A DNA stretch of 5,968 bases, from NCBI GenBank assembly GCA_020425835.1, contig JAGQRC010000258.1, forward strand, positions 1-5,968, read 5' to 3'. Both the position numbers and the translations under genes were made by a program. Below, one piece after another: positions 5,840 through 5,968 of the stretch; the first letter of the stretch is position 1; every line of letters begins with the position of its first letter. The notes under the pieces were generated by a model. The model saw only the letters and a list, made by a program, of their open reading frames with translations, searched no databases and was not told where the DNA came from. The stretch comes from Planctomycetota bacterium. GTDB taxonomy: Bacteria > Planctomycetota > UBA8108 > UBA1146 > JAJFFE01.

Positions 5840-5968
5840 GTACTGGGTGGACACGTCGAGTCTCACCGGGTGTGCTGGGCGCAGGAAGCTCGGGTTGCCG
5901 GCCGGAACGAGTCTTCAACGAGCGAGTGTGTCAGTAGTCGTCGGCTCGAAGCGGTGGCTATCTTTTGA

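Noticed and set aside
5936..5964. TATCTT near the right edge as a -10 box for a following gene.
   Set aside because: No acceptable -35 at 16-18 nt upstream, and the gene it would serve is outside the window.

Overview
The window is GC-rich bacterial DNA carrying five protein genes, the first cut by the window edge, and one RNA element that stands out. Base composition, GTG starts and dense antisense open frames fit a high-GC bacterium. The sequence does not fix the phylum. Nothing points to a plasmid, phage or transposon, and the gene content is ordinary chromosomal housekeeping.

Left part (1-1941): the 3' half of a DUF47/PhoU-like phosphate transport regulator is followed after 8 nt by a complete Pit-type phosphate permease. 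This is the regulator-permease pair often found as an operon. After it come 182 non-coding bases with two hairpins. They separate the permease from a convergent gene for a small secreted protein of unknown function with a methionine-rich stretch.

Centre (2581-3142): a 562-base divergent intergenic region lies between the secreted-protein gene (minus strand) and glmS (plus strand). It contains candidate promoters with a GTACCC/GGGTAC inverted repeat. It also contains a clear glmS ribozyme, the self-cleaving RNA that uses glucosamine-6-phosphate as its cofactor (about 2789-2924). A leader of about 218 nt with several further strong hairpins then leads to the glmS ribosome-binding site.

Right part (3143-5968): glmS (606 aa) encodes glucosamine-6-phosphate synthase. 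It has all the main catalytic residues of both domains but unusual substitutions in normally conserved isomerase segments. A 331-base gap with three 14-bp tandem repeats follows, then a complete Hsp20/alpha-crystallin small heat-shock protein gene, and finally 218 bases with hairpins but no recognisable gene.

Functional logic: GlmS makes glucosamine-6-phosphate for peptidoglycan and other amino sugars. The ribozyme in its own leader would let that product trigger cleavage of the mRNA, giving feedback control. The other genes (phosphate uptake, secreted protein, heat-shock protein) are not evidently linked to this circuit. The ribozyme is a known class. What is notable is finding it intact in a GC-rich genome, as the class is known mainly from Firmicutes.
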